Shown here: piece by piece, positions 8,770-18,207 of the stretch | Numbering within the stretch: the stretch's first letter is position 1 | How the letters are laid out: each line of letters starts with the position of its first letter | Source of the DNA: Thalassoglobus sp. JC818 | Lineage (GTDB): Bacteria; Planctomycetota; Planctomycetia; Planctomycetales; Planctomycetaceae | Length of the DNA: 64,000 bases | NCBI RefSeq assembly: GCF_040717535.1 | Contig: NZ_JBFEFI010000006.1 | Location: 310,001 to 374,000 of the forward strand | Reading direction: 5' to 3' | The notes under the pieces: model-generated | Database searches by the model: none | Seen by the model: only the letters and a program-made list of their open reading frames with translations | What the model was told of the DNA's origin: nothing | Translations under genes and position numbers: made by a program

Positions 8770-10489
8770 AAAAAAACCCGATTCGCTAAAAAAATTGCAT
8801 TCGTTGCTCGGAGCCCTCAGGGAGTCCGAAGCAAGAGAAAACCTTGGAGACGACAGGATCAACGATCCCGCTCAGAGATAAATTCTCAAGCAATCTCACG
8901 CCACACGTTGAGCTTGCCGCTGTCTCTGCGACTGCGATGCCCAACATTGCATGAGTCGAAAATTTGCGACTCTGAATGAGCGGAAGTTCTATCAATTCAA
9001 CTGCGGGTTCCATACCCACCCTGTCGAAACAAAAAACTCTGTTGGGGTGACAATGTTGCGATCCCGTCCCTCAGACGAGACTCTTCGGATTGCCCAACCG
9101 AAGCTCCATCGCCGCAGTTGGACTCATCACGATTGTCACCAACAAGTCGTTTGGAGTTCAGCATCATCCGAACCCCAGTTCGCACCCTTTTCGCCCCCAT
9201 GCACCCCAAAGACGGATGATGAAGACCTGGATGCGTTCAGCAGAAGCTGATCGACTGCAAAAAGCAGCCAGTGAGAAGATTGACCGAAGCTCGACAAACC
9301 AGTGCCGGCTGCTTCATCAGCCTTCCTAATCCAGTAAGTCTCAGTGAAACATTTCGTTGAAACATTTCGTTCCATCGCTTTGAATCGAGAAACATCAAAC
9401 TGCTGGCTTCACCGCCACGCTTCAGTTTGAAACTCCCTGATTCTGCTGTGCCTTGTAATCGCTTGCAGAGTTTCATCCAAACATGCGATTGACGAAGAAA
9501 CTGCAAATGCTGCGTATCTCGACGTGTCAACGAATGACGACTCTGTTCGGTCTGTTGGTTCGCAGACCTGATCAACATTGTCGCTACTGAAACACGGTGT
9601 CATTGCTGAGAAATCGAGTGTTTGCTTGTGACATGCCTGCTCAAGAGACGGCACCATCTGGAATCTTCTGTAAAGATCCTGAATGGACCAACCCACAGAT
9701 CACATCGCTCTCAGCAATAAAAACACAGAGATTTCACTATCAGCGCCACGACCATTCAGCGCCAATTACTGCTGAAATCGTGTGCAATCACGTCTCACGT
9801 TTGATTGCCAGTGATTTCGATTTAAGACTGTCTTCCCTGTCCTTCAAATTTGCGAAACTGGCCAGCCCACTTGCATCTTTTGATCGCAGTGCGTTCTTCA
9901 GTTCACATCGCATTTGAAAACAATTTTACGCCGCCCGGCAACGCTCCGAAACTTCACTGCAGTCTTATCTGACCCCAGAAGACAATTCCGGCTGATTTAT
10001 TGCGAGGTCAACGCATGTAAGATTCATTTAGATTCGATTGTGCACGACTCAACCCGTCCACAATTCGTGGTATTGCTCGACAACCCACCTTCTTAATTTT
10101 CTCGAATCGCGAAACAGCAAAGAGAACAATTCTCTCGCCATTCATTCCGCTTGGATTCGAAAAGAGCACATTATGGACCAATGATTCTGAAAATGTCATT
10201 GACCGTTGTTGAGACGTCCCACGACCTCTGTGTGGACGACCCAGCTGCTAAGAAGGAGATTGAGTTTGACAGTTATGGTGAAGACTCATCATTGAGAGAG
10301 CTCACCCTGAAAGCCAACGCCACTCGGTCACGTCGTTCTATGACTATCGATTTACGTTGCGAACGACGCAGCAGCGATAAATCTCACCAGTATCGTAGCT
10401 TGCAATCTAGTGATGTCAATTCACCGCTTCAACTAAGTATCGGTTATCATCGATTTCTGAGTCAAGCGTGATTTGTCCGTCGAACCGGC
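8770..10489. other. 1.7-kb region without a recognisable gene
   Basis: Only short, overlapping frames of up to about 115 codons exist on both strands, and none resembles a known family or keeps a convincing codon pattern. The first 200 bp are the leader of rho. A 13-bp unit (TGAAACATTTCGT) is tandemly duplicated at 9345-9370. I find no tRNA, rRNA, transposase remnant or strong terminator. It could be a decayed gene or hold an RNA gene that cannot be recognised by eye. Confidence 0.5.
9345..9370. repeat. Tandem duplication of a 13-bp unit
   Basis: TGAAACATTTCGT occurs twice head to tail without mismatch inside the long non-coding stretch. Possible slippage duplication; no function suggested. 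Confidence 0.8.
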
Positions 10490-11329
10490 TTATTCGTCCT
10501 TCTTGGACTTTTCAGCTTCTTCTTCGGCCGAAACCTGTTGAATCTCGACCGGTTCGGGTCCGGGCGGAGGAGGTGGCTGCGGCTGCTCTGGAAGGTTGAA
10601 TGTCTTCTGCCCTTTATAAGAGGCAATCGGCCCATTGCTTCCGGATCGGTCTGTCGCCCAGGCGGGCACATCCAGCTTGGTTCCGGCAAATCGGACTTTC
10701 CCTTCGTGAATCGCCCCTCGCTGAAACGGTCCAGCTCCCAGCACCCACAAATCCTTGGCCGACGATCGAGAGGTCAGCATCCCAGACTGCCAGATTCGTT
10801 CGCGGCTCTCTTTGTCGTAAGCAAACATCGCCAGCTTCGCAGCGGCCACCTGATCACTTCTTTTCGCCAGAGCCAGCTCGGGGATCCCAGGCAGGGATGG
10901 CAAATGCGACACAGCTGCCAGAGCATCAGCAGCGTCGTTGAGCGGTCGTGTCGACGGAATTCCATACACAACTTCATGCGAATCGGCCCCCAGAGCCCCG
11001 ACTCGACCTTCGATAATGAAGTCAGCGGTGGACGCGTTTTCCTGAAGCAGAATCCCTGCTGCAACCATCTGCTGTCGGAGAGAGCCAATCATGTAGTCCG
11101 AATTGACGAACCCGATCCCCTTGTAGTCCTTGATGAATTGCGTGTCGAAGAAGACTTTCTGATGGGCCAGCGGCGTGAAATCCAGCTTTGACACAGCTCC
11201 ATCCACCGCATCCGACATCACCAGCTGTTCCGTAGCTGTTGAATGTTTCGTCGTTCCGCATCCGCTCAGGCAAATGAGAAGCGAGAAACAAACAGCGACG
11301 AAAACCGGAATTTGACGCAGTGAGGACAT
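10490..11329 (-). CDS. Planctomycete lipoprotein, DUF6655-like
   Basis: The 279-residue protein has a signal peptide ending in the lipobox CLSGC (Cys24). The mature start GTTKHSTATEQLVMSDAVDGAVSKL, followed by KVFFDTQFIKDYKGIGFVNSDYMIGSLRQQMVAAG, resembles a family I remember from planctomycete genomes as DUF6655; I cannot confirm the number. The pattern (an envelope lipoprotein with VVYGIPSTRP and an aspartate-rich, then Pro/Glu/Lys-rich tail) gives no function. It stands alone, oriented away from the next gene at 11563. The Pro-rich tail (PQPPPPPGPEP) is probably disordered. Confidence 0.75.
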   Translation of the reverse strand: MSSLRQIPVFVAVCFSLLICLSGCGTTKHSTATEQLVMSDAVDGAVSKLDFTPLAHQKVFFDTQFIKDYKGIGFVNSDYMIGSLRQQMVAAGILLQENASTADFIIEGRVGALGADSHEVVYGIPSTRPLNDAADALAAVSHLPSLPGIPELALAKRSDQVAAAKLAMFAYDKESRERIWQSGMLTSRSSAKDLWVLGAGPFQRGAIHEGKVRFAGTKLDVPAWATDRSGSNGPIASYKGQKTFNLPEQPQPPPPPGPEPVEIQQVSAEEEAEKSKKDE

Positions 11330-11562
11330 AACGAGAGTGAGAGAAAGCAGTGAGGAGGGGGAATGGGAGGCACAAATTCAGGAGGGTGAGAAAAGTATAC
11401 CAGCGTTTCCAAAACGCAACAAATCCAATTTTTCGCTGATGCCGGAAGCGAACAACATTGTAAATCTCAATTGTCAAATTCTTTTTTTGACAATGGTCCC
11501 GAGAACTTCATAGCGTCGAATCCTGCAAGATTTACCTGACTCTTCAATTCAAGGATATCGAC

Positions 11563-12348
11563 ATGAAGGACCTCACCGCCCCAACCACTCCGATCGTTCG
11601 GCGCGCACTCAGATTGGTCGCATTTGGCGCAGCTGCAGCGGTTTTGATGACTGCCAGCGTCAACGCAGCCCAGACACCGGAAACCCCAGAGACACCCCAA
11701 GCTCCCGCAGCAGAGGAAGCCCCAGCAGTTGCCCCTGCCCCCGCTGTCGATCCCGCTCCAGCTGCGGACTCCGCTCCTGCATCCGACGTAGCACCGGCCG
11801 CAGCTCCTGAACCAGCCACCGATCCGGCTCCAGCTGCAGAGACTGCGCCTGTTGCGGACCCTGCTCCAGCTGCCGAACCAGAACCTGCCGCCGAAGAGTT
11901 GCCACCACTTCCACCAGAGCCAGAGAAGGTTGAAGAGAAAGCACCTGTCGTGATTCCGAGCAAGAACGGACAGACGACTCTTCTGAACGGCAACTGGTCA
12001 ATTCGAATCACCCCTGCCCCACGTCCACAAACAGACGATGCGAGTGCCGAGAAACTGGCGAAAGTGGACACGTACAAGCAGATTTACGATGCCATCCCCT
12101 ATCGACGTGCAGATTACCTCGCCAATCCAAACTATCGACACGATACAGCTGTCGAAATTCTCTTTGGTGAAATGCGACCAACAGTGATTCACCGACAAGA
12201 TCAACCACAACGAGTCGTCAATCCACGTCCACAGATTTTCCGTCCGGACATGTTCCCGTACATCGGAGACTACCGGAAGTATTACTGGCGATCAGGACTT
12301 TACGCTCTGCGTCCAAGCCCGCTGCCACTCTTCCCGTTCTCGTTCTGA
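11563..12348 (+). CDS. Exported Ala/Pro-rich protein of unknown function
   Basis: The 261-residue product has a signal peptide (RRALRLVAFGAAAAVLMTASVNA, cleavage probably after residue 36). About 75 residues of Ala/Pro/Glu/Asp repeats of the type PAPAxDPAP follow (about 37-125), like a wall- or surface-spanning linker. The C-terminal 130 residues are non-repetitive, with LLNGNWSIRITPAPRP and an Arg/Tyr/Pro-rich end (RRADYLANPNYRHDTAVEILFG). I do not recognise a domain. A purine-rich AAGGA precedes the ATG. It is probably periplasmic or surface-associated; expression as a single gene is likely. Confidence 0.75.
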   Translation: MKDLTAPTTPIVRRALRLVAFGAAAAVLMTASVNAAQTPETPETPQAPAAEEAPAVAPAPAVDPAPAADSAPASDVAPAAAPEPATDPAPAAETAPVADPAPAAEPEPAAEELPPLPPEPEKVEEKAPVVIPSKNGQTTLLNGNWSIRITPAPRPQTDDASAEKLAKVDTYKQIYDAIPYRRADYLANPNYRHDTAVEILFGEMRPTVIHRQDQPQRVVNPRPQIFRPDMFPYIGDYRKYYWRSGLYALRPSPLPLFPFSF

Positions 12349-12669
12349 AACAGTTTTGATCGAATCTCTGCACTCGCTGGAGCTCTCCGCTCCGGATGAA
12401 CGATGCAACTGGCCCATGGGAATCGCAAGATTCGATTGAAGAAGAAGACGGCACAGAGAGTCGAGAGCTCGATATCAAGCTGAGCATCTTCGAAGCACGG
12501 CTCAGCTCACCGGTGTCAGGACCATACGGAAGTCCAAAGCATGAATCGACCAAGTCGCACCCGCGGCCTGGTCGATTTTCGTTTGTACGTTTGCTTTCGC
12601 AGCACAGTTTCCCTGAACACTCAAACACGAAGCGTGCAGAGCATCCCAGGAATCCCGGGCTAGCGGAAA
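12349..12669. other. Intergenic, nothing recognised
   Basis: This 321-bp stretch lies between two convergent genes. Short frames on both strands here look like random frames. I see no clear hairpin followed by a T run. Confidence 0.5.
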
Positions 12670-12930
12670 CTACCGGATCTCGTTCAGATCAGCATCGAGG
12701 TTCTCACTGGAAGCTCGATACTCTTCCAAAGCTTGTCGCTGATTCGGCAGTTGCATTTCAGGACCGGCGGGGAAGAACTGAACGTCATCCCGCAGGTAAT
12801 ACGCTGAAGGCAATGTCTGGCCACCCATCTGAGTTTGGCAACCGCAAAGACCTGCCGACACAGACATTCCGACAATTGACAGAACGACAGTCTTCGAGAA
12901 AAGAGTGTTGTGGATCATGCCGAAGCTCAT
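12670..12930 (-). CDS. Small planctomycete lipoprotein
   Basis: The 86-residue protein has a hydrophobic signal peptide and the lipobox-like GLCGC, then a short mature part QTQMGGQTLPSAYYLRDDVQ with FFPAGPEMQLPNQRQALEEY. I recall the GGQTLPS...YL.DDVQ.FPAGPE pattern from other planctomycete lipoproteins; it has no assigned function. I use ATG 12930 (MSFGMIHNTLF), since the frame's first ATG at 12975 adds a charged, non-signal-like segment. An ATG at 12918 is another option. It is probably anchored in a membrane facing the periplasm. Confidence 0.75.
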   Translation of the reverse strand: MSFGMIHNTLFSKTVVLSIVGMSVSAGLCGCQTQMGGQTLPSAYYLRDDVQFFPAGPEMQLPNQRQALEEYRASSENLDADLNEIR

Positions 12931-13484
12931 TCTCAGGGTGAAGTAAGACTCTCGATAATGATTCTCCGACTCCAATCACCACCCCGGGCGATACGAAAAG
13001 AGAATCAACGAGCAAAGGTTGTTTTTCGGACAGAAAGAAACTGTCCGCCAACAACTTGATCGTCACGAAAAGTCTGCGTCTTGAGAATTTTCGACACAAT
13101 CGTCAATGATTGACACACCTGCACACTCCGAACATACGGTCAGTGCACAGTCTGAGAATGGAAAACATCCCTTCTAATGCCACAAGACCGATAATGCCTG
13201 ACAACACTTCCGACCGGTTGAACTGGTTGCAAGTGTTACAAACCAGCCAGCGTCGACGACGGAAATGAAAGCTTCACCCGGCATCTCTTTCGTGAGGATG
13301 AACGTCCCGACGTTAATGAATGCGGTTGGCTCTTGCTTTGAGGTCCTTGCGAACCCCTAACGAGAGGCACATTCTCCGCTGGTCGAGAATTCCCCGAGTC
13401 GTGACATGCGATGAAATGCAGCCTCGTCAAAGACTGCTTTCATCAATCAGTAGCAAAGAACACTGAAGGCAGTGTTCACCACAA
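12931..13484. other. Intergenic region with one hairpin
   Basis: No gene is visible in these 554 bp. An inverted repeat at 13018-13055 (GTTGTT...CGGACAG / CTGTCCG...AACAAC) lies about 90 bp upstream of the small lipoprotein gene, possibly in its leader. It lacks a T run on either strand directly after the stem, so I do not call it a terminator. Confidence 0.5.
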
Positions 13485-13694
13485 TTAGTCGTTCACTGGA
13501 CGAACGACCGAGGCGCGAGGTCCCTTAGGACCGTCCTCTGACTCATACTCCACATCTTGACCTTCTTGAAGCGATTCAAATTCCGCATCCTGGATCGCGG
13601 AGACGTGAAAGAACAAATCTCCTCCTCGATCTTCCGACGTAATAAACCCGAATCCCTTGTCAGCGACCAGCTTCTTAATCTTTCCTCGCAGCAT
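13485..13694 (-). CDS. Cold-shock domain protein (CspA family)
   Basis: The 69-residue protein is a single OB-fold cold-shock domain with RNP1 DKGFGFIT (12-19) and RNP2 DLFFHVSAI (26-34), plus the family ending PKGPRASVV. Such proteins bind single-stranded RNA or DNA and act as RNA chaperones or antiterminators. A GGAAG ribosome-binding site lies about 8 bp before the ATG. A non-coding stretch of over 400 bp precedes it, room for the long leader usual for csp genes. Which paralogue it is cannot be told. Confidence 0.95.
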   Translation of the reverse strand: MLRGKIKKLVADKGFGFITSEDRGGDLFFHVSAIQDAEFESLQEGQDVEYESEDGPKGPRASVVRPVND

Positions 13695-14136
13695 TGCCGC
13701 TCTTCCTTACTCAATAACTCATGACTGCTCTGAGAAGTTCAATCTCTCTCACCTCCATGAACTCCCGCTCTTCTCTCTTGGACAACGCTCGCAAATCACA
13801 TTGTTGATCTGTGAGATCACACAGAGATCAGAATTGAATTGATGAGAAAGCGCATGTCCTAAGATGGATCACGTTGCGACTCATCAGTCTCAATTGTGGA
13901 ATGATCGGGAAAACGTCCTGTTTTGAGTCGATCGGAATCTTCACCACAAAGGCAGATTATAGCGGTCTTGAGGCTGTTCTCGATTCTCCCGAGTGAGAAT
14001 TTCGCAAATTCCCATCAACCAATCCAAATACATAAAATGGCTTCCAGCAGACTTGATGGCTTGCGAGGCACCCGTTCTTGTGGCATGGTTGCGACAAAAG
14101 ACGTTTCCCCACCACCCGACCGTTGAGACAGTACCT
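13695..14136. other. Divergent promoter region, csp leader
   Basis: This 442-bp stretch separates the divergent cold-shock and M28 genes. It probably holds both promoters and the leader of the cold-shock mRNA. I could not fix promoter boxes with confidence. Confidence 0.4.
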
Positions 14137-15138
14137 ATGCTCAAGCCTTCTCGGCTCAGTTGCCTCGCACACCCCACGCGTGTTTCTTCCCCAAGTCGGG
14201 AACGTCGATGCGAAAGAAGAGTTCGTGCTTGCTTTGTCCCAGTGCTTGCGATGTTGATTTGGCTCGCATCCACTGTGAAGACAGAGGCAGAAGACTTAAT
14301 CATCAACGGGGACCGCGCGTTTGGGTATCTCAAACAGATCTGCGATCTCGGACCGAGATACTCAGGCTCGGAGGGAATGGTCAAGCAGCAGGAGCTTCTT
14401 CAGGAGCACTTTACGAAACTTGGTGGCCTCGTCGGTTTTCAGGACTTCGATGCACCGCACCCTCAGTCCGGCGAACCGGTGCGGATGCGAAACCTGATCG
14501 TCTCCTGGCACCCTGAACGACGCGACCGAATTGTTGTCTGCTGCCACTACGACACCCGCCCATTTCCAGATCGAGAACCTCTGGAGATCAATCGCACAAA
14601 ACCGTTCATTGGCGCCAACGACGGAGGAAGCGGAGTCGCCCTGCTCATGGAACTGGGAAATCACATGGCAGTCCTCCCGAACAAGCTCGGAATCGACTTC
14701 GTCTTTTTCGACGGTGAAGAACTCGTCTACAAAGAGGGAGACAAGTATTTCCTCGGATCAGAACACTTCGCTCAAGAGTATCACGACAAGCCACCCCGCA
14801 ATCATCGATACGTGAAGGGAGTGCTCGTCGACATGATCGCCCAGCGTGATCTCAATGTTTACTACGAACGCAACAGCCTTCGATATGCCCCTCAAGTCAC
14901 ACGGAGCATTTGGGCGACAGCGAAGCGAGTCGGAGCGACAGAATTTCATGCACGCGCGAAGCACGAAATCCGTGACGATCACCTGCCGTTAAATCAGATT
15001 GCCAAAATCCCAACCTGCGTCATTATCGATTTCGACTATCCATACTGGCACACACGCAACGATCTGCCAGCTGCGTGCTCTCCGAAATCGTTGTATAAGG
15101 TCGGGCTCGTCGTGCTTGCCTGGCTCGCGGAAAACTAA
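14137..15138 (+). CDS. M28-family, glutaminyl-cyclase-like zinc enzyme (exported)
   Basis: The 333-residue protein has a basic N-terminus and a hydrophobic signal segment (VRACFVPVLAMLIWLAS), then an M28 alpha/beta fold. Probable metal and catalytic residues lie in CCHYDTRPFPD, GANDGGSGVA, FFDGEELV and FDYPYWHTRND. The combination of a FDGEE motif, IRDDHLPL and a final WHT motif is that of glutaminyl-peptide cyclotransferases rather than aminopeptidases. The enzyme would form N-terminal pyroglutamate on exported peptides, or be an aminopeptidase if this reading is wrong. ATG 14137 is chosen because the upstream part of the frame (from 13993) has no signal character. Confidence 0.85.
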   Translation: MLKPSRLSCLAHPTRVSSPSRERRCERRVRACFVPVLAMLIWLASTVKTEAEDLIINGDRAFGYLKQICDLGPRYSGSEGMVKQQELLQEHFTKLGGLVGFQDFDAPHPQSGEPVRMRNLIVSWHPERRDRIVVCCHYDTRPFPDREPLEINRTKPFIGANDGGSGVALLMELGNHMAVLPNKLGIDFVFFDGEELVYKEGDKYFLGSEHFAQEYHDKPPRNHRYVKGVLVDMIAQRDLNVYYERNSLRYAPQVTRSIWATAKRVGATEFHARAKHEIRDDHLPLNQIAKIPTCVIIDFDYPYWHTRNDLPAACSPKSLYKVGLVVLAWLAEN

Positions 15139-15471
15139 GTCTTTCCCGCGGCTTTTCCAGCATTCGACGATCCAACGCCACCTCTGAGCAAGACACAGAG
15201 TTCAGGAGAGAATTCCTGCTCGACAGAGAAAATCTCAGAGGTGATGCGGAATTGAAGTCTGGGTTCTCCGTCGCTCGACCTGCGTCAACAAACGCACCAT
15301 TCTTCTGGAACGATCAAATTGTTTCACAAGATCAATCAGGCGAACGCTGAGCCAATCGATACAAGGCACCGCTTGTACACGAGCGACGTGAGCCATCCTG
15401 CTGGATTCCACGAATCGCTCTCACTTCTTCACATCAGTGAATCTCAAACCGGCATGAACACCGGCTGACGA
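15139..15471. other. Intergenic, nothing recognised
   Basis: No gene, tRNA-like pattern or clear terminator is visible in these 333 bp. The dispersed repeat copy B starts directly after. Confidence 0.5.
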
Positions 15472-15578
15472 TCAGAGCAAGTTGCTCTTTTCTGTGCACT
15501 CGCTTGCGCTGTTTCACAACCTAAAACGCTGTGCTTGCTCGTGCGAGATCGTGCACACAAAATCAGAAAATGCTCTAA
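15472..15578 (+). repeat. Dispersed intergenic repeat, full-length copy B
   Basis: This is the best-preserved full copy (107 bp). It starts TCAGAGCAAGTTGCTCTTTT, passes two GTGCAC hexamers (15494-15499 and 15551-15556) and ends GAAAATGCTCTAA. The two ends form an imperfect inverted repeat around AGAGCA/TGCTCT. Its last TCTAA contains the stop codon (15575-15577) of the minus-strand gene that overlaps it. Confidence 0.85.
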
Positions 15579-15835
15579 TATGCTGGAAGTGGATCGATGG
15601 TCGCGGTCACTGGGTATGCATATGGAGCCATGGCAGTTGGAGCTCCACCGGTGTATGCACCAGGGTAAGTTCCGCATGCACCATTCGGGCACGGAGAAGG
15701 AGCGCTGTAGGTGTTGTATGGAGCGTATCCAGCACCATATCCACAAGGCGCACAACCTCGTTGTGCGAATGGGCAACAACATCCCGTTGCAGCAATCGTC
15801 AATGCGAGGGTCAGCATCAATGCGCACCGCTTCAT
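15575..15835 (-). CDS. Small Cys/Gly/Tyr/Pro-rich lipoprotein
   Basis: The 86-residue product has a typical signal peptide (MKRCALMLTLALTIAATGC) with lipobox ATGC followed by CCPFAQRGC. The mature part is rich in Cys, Gly, Tyr and Pro (CAPCGYGAGYAPYNTY). I recognise no domain. A good ribosome-binding site (AAAAGGA) lies 9 bp before the ATG. The stop codon is supplied by the edge of repeat copy B, so the C-terminus may have been set by the insertion. It is probably a structural or surface lipoprotein; function unknown. Confidence 0.7.
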   Translation of the reverse strand: MKRCALMLTLALTIAATGCCCPFAQRGCAPCGYGAGYAPYNTYSAPSPCPNGACGTYPGAYTGGAPTAMAPYAYPVTATIDPLPAY

Positions 15836-16197
15836 AGTTCCAATCCTTTTCGTGGGAGTGAGAGAGGAGTCATCGTGTGGGTCGGTCGACCCATGTGAAG
15901 TTGTCTTCGACCGAGCGTTGCGAAATCCATTCGCCGTCAGAGAAGACCTTGATTGAGGAATCTTGAAAGGGACAGGCCGCTCAAATGTGCGGTGCCTGTG
16001 TGAGCGGAACGATACGATTCCAACTCAATCGAAACAACGGGAATTGAGGAAATCCCCGATTTCCTGAGCACGATTGAAAGAATTGCAACTCGCGCCCCGA
16101 GAATCAGCCCCGAAGACCGGCCCAATGAAACGCAAAACAGCACCGGCAGCGAACTACAAGGGAGCAATTTCAGCACGAAGCCCCTCAGAGATACTGA
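15836..16197. other. Intergenic, nothing recognised
   Basis: This 362-bp stretch lies between two minus-strand genes. A short inverted repeat (ACAGGCCGC / GCGGTGCCTGT, 15972-15999) is present without a T run. It should hold the promoter of the small lipoprotein gene. Confidence 0.4.
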
Positions 16198-18039
16198 TCA
16201 ATCAATCTCGACTTCGACGATCGGATCGATCTCACCCTTCGAAGTGAATCGCGAAAACGACGTTTCGTAGTTCGTGTGCATCCCGAGAACGGTGCGAGGA
16301 ATGTTTGGCTCTTCCAGCGAGTGATACATCAGCCACTGATTTCGGCCGATTCGAAAACGAGCCCCAAACGCATCTTGCTGCGACTCGATCTTCCCATCTT
16401 GCACGACGGTCAGTTGATTCCACTCAACGGGTCGAAAGTGTCGCTTCGGAGCCCAGTCGAAAACTGTAGAAACAAACAAGCGAGATGCTTCGCTCGACTG
16501 TTCGACAACCAGTTTTCCTTCTTCTACGGACGCGAACCCCAGAGCCTTTTGCGTTCGCTCTTGAGGAACTGAGATCGGCAGCACACGGATTCGCTGACCT
16601 TGCGCTAGCAGGGCCACTTCCCGTGTCGCGGAGTCAGCTTCAACTTCGTAACTCGCAGCAATCGGAATTGTTGAGCGGAAGGCAAGCGATTTCGCCTCGT
16701 TGGCCCGAACCGACTGATTGAGGATCAACTGATGATCCTGCCTCAGCAGAATCACCTGCCGCATGAGTTTCGTCCCGTCCGGTCCGTCCTGAACGAGTTC
16801 CATGAAATCGACTTCAGCATCTTCAAACCAGCAGGTGCAGGTCCACTGCTCGTCACTCTCAACGGATTTTCCGTCGACTTGAAGATCCGCTTCCCACTTG
16901 CCTCGAAAGATCGGGATGTCAGCTGCAACAACGTCGAGCGACAAAGTCTTGCTGTCATGAATTACGACGCATTGGTCGATCGGTGACTTCCAGGACGACC
17001 GCAAATTGGCCACCATCGCCCAGTCGGACTGGAACGTTTCTTCGGGAAGTTCCCACTCACTTCGAATTGCTGACAGACTCTTTCCGATTGCCAGCCCTTT
17101 CAAGTAGCGATCAAGACCTTCACCATCTTGATAGTCTACTGCAGCCAAGACAGTTCTCAGGCGGATGAAGTCTTCGCGAACATCCCCTTCCCGCTCTGCT
17201 CCCGAAAACGCGATCCGATTCGGAGTACACAACGAAATCACACGTTCCAGAAGAGAATGCAGTCGAGTCAGAATCGATTCATTCCAGAGTCGTTCTCCGT
17301 GCACACGTGCAAACAAAGACATACGAGCCAAGCAGCACAACGAATCAACGATCCCCGGAATCCACTGAGGCTGTGGAGTTCCGTCGTTGTCGCTCGTTTC
17401 GTCGATACACATCCGAATGAGACCGACGACTTCCTTTTGAAGCTTCTTGGCGCCTTTAAGATCTCGAAGCGAAACCGCCAGCATGAAGACAGTTTCAAGA
17501 AATGGAAGCTGACTGAGCGCCTGATCGGGGTCGACTTCCGGTTTGTTCTCAAGCCACGATTGGCCCTGTTGAACGACCCATCGCCATAAGTCGATTAACG
17601 CTTCGGTCGACAGCACATCGACTTTGAGTGAGAGAATCCAGATTGCCGAACACAATGACTGAAAGTTCGTGTCAGAGTCGAGGTTCTCAGCAATTCGGGC
17701 ATGAATCTCCGCAGCGACTTCCGACTTGCGTTTGAGTTTCCCGAACAGAATTCGTTCCCACGCACCTTCGGGTTCATCAGAAGTGGAGGCATTTGGCCAG
17801 AGTGTTCTGAGATCCTTTTGTAGCTCTTTGCGTTCCCGCTTCTTCATAGCAAGAGAAAGCAAATCCTCTTTCATGATCCGTGAAAACTCTTCGAGGTCAC
17901 CTTTTTTCGCAGCATTCCCTAGGCCGCGAGTTGCACCTCCGCGAAACGATATCGACTGAAGCCATTCCCCATCAGCGGGTTCGAAAGCCGAAGTGCCCGG
18001 TGGGAGGTGTCCGTTTGATGATTCGAGCGTTGCACTCAT
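16198..18039 (-). CDS. Protein of unknown function downstream of Hsp90-like gene
   Basis: The 613-residue protein has no signal peptide. Residues to about 330 are mostly helical and charged (GDLEEFSRIMKEDLLSLAMKKRERKELQKDL). The C-terminal half is beta-rich, with repeated Trp and Arg (SSWKSPIDQCVVIHD, WFEDAEVDFMEL, RIGRNQWLMYHSL). That half recalls the C-terminal beta-sandwich of heparinase-II/III-like planctomycete proteins, a weak resemblance from memory with no lyase active site seen. It follows the Hsp90-like gene on the same strand by 168 bp, so cotranscription is plausible and a client or cofactor role can be imagined. ATG 18039 is preferred to 18132. Confidence 0.7.
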   Translation of the reverse strand: MSATLESSNGHLPPGTSAFEPADGEWLQSISFRGGATRGLGNAAKKGDLEEFSRIMKEDLLSLAMKKRERKELQKDLRTLWPNASTSDEPEGAWERILFGKLKRKSEVAAEIHARIAENLDSDTNFQSLCSAIWILSLKVDVLSTEALIDLWRWVVQQGQSWLENKPEVDPDQALSQLPFLETVFMLAVSLRDLKGAKKLQKEVVGLIRMCIDETSDNDGTPQPQWIPGIVDSLCCLARMSLFARVHGERLWNESILTRLHSLLERVISLCTPNRIAFSGAEREGDVREDFIRLRTVLAAVDYQDGEGLDRYLKGLAIGKSLSAIRSEWELPEETFQSDWAMVANLRSSWKSPIDQCVVIHDSKTLSLDVVAADIPIFRGKWEADLQVDGKSVESDEQWTCTCWFEDAEVDFMELVQDGPDGTKLMRQVILLRQDHQLILNQSVRANEAKSLAFRSTIPIAASYEVEADSATREVALLAQGQRIRVLPISVPQERTQKALGFASVEEGKLVVEQSSEASRLFVSTVFDWAPKRHFRPVEWNQLTVVQDGKIESQQDAFGARFRIGRNQWLMYHSLEEPNIPRTVLGMHTNYETSFSRFTSKGEIDPIVEVEID

Positions 18040-18207
18040 GGCAGTTGTCGTTTCGAAGCTGAAGTTTGAATCGTCTCGCTGTTTCCCGCGCAGGCGGAGG
18101 CGTATTAGACCATTTTCATGGGCCGCATGCACTCACCTGACGGAGATCCGTACGATGAAGGGTCCGCTCACCGATTCGAATCACACTGAGCCGGAATTGA
18201 ACTAGCT

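Noticed and set aside
8070-8771. 233-codon plus-strand frame opposite rho
   Set aside because: It is the shadow of the low-complexity N-terminal part of rho; its product is an Arg/Ser/Cys-rich string without motifs.
12396-12941. 181-codon plus-strand frame
   Set aside because: It overlaps the small lipoprotein gene on the other strand, and its product looks random.
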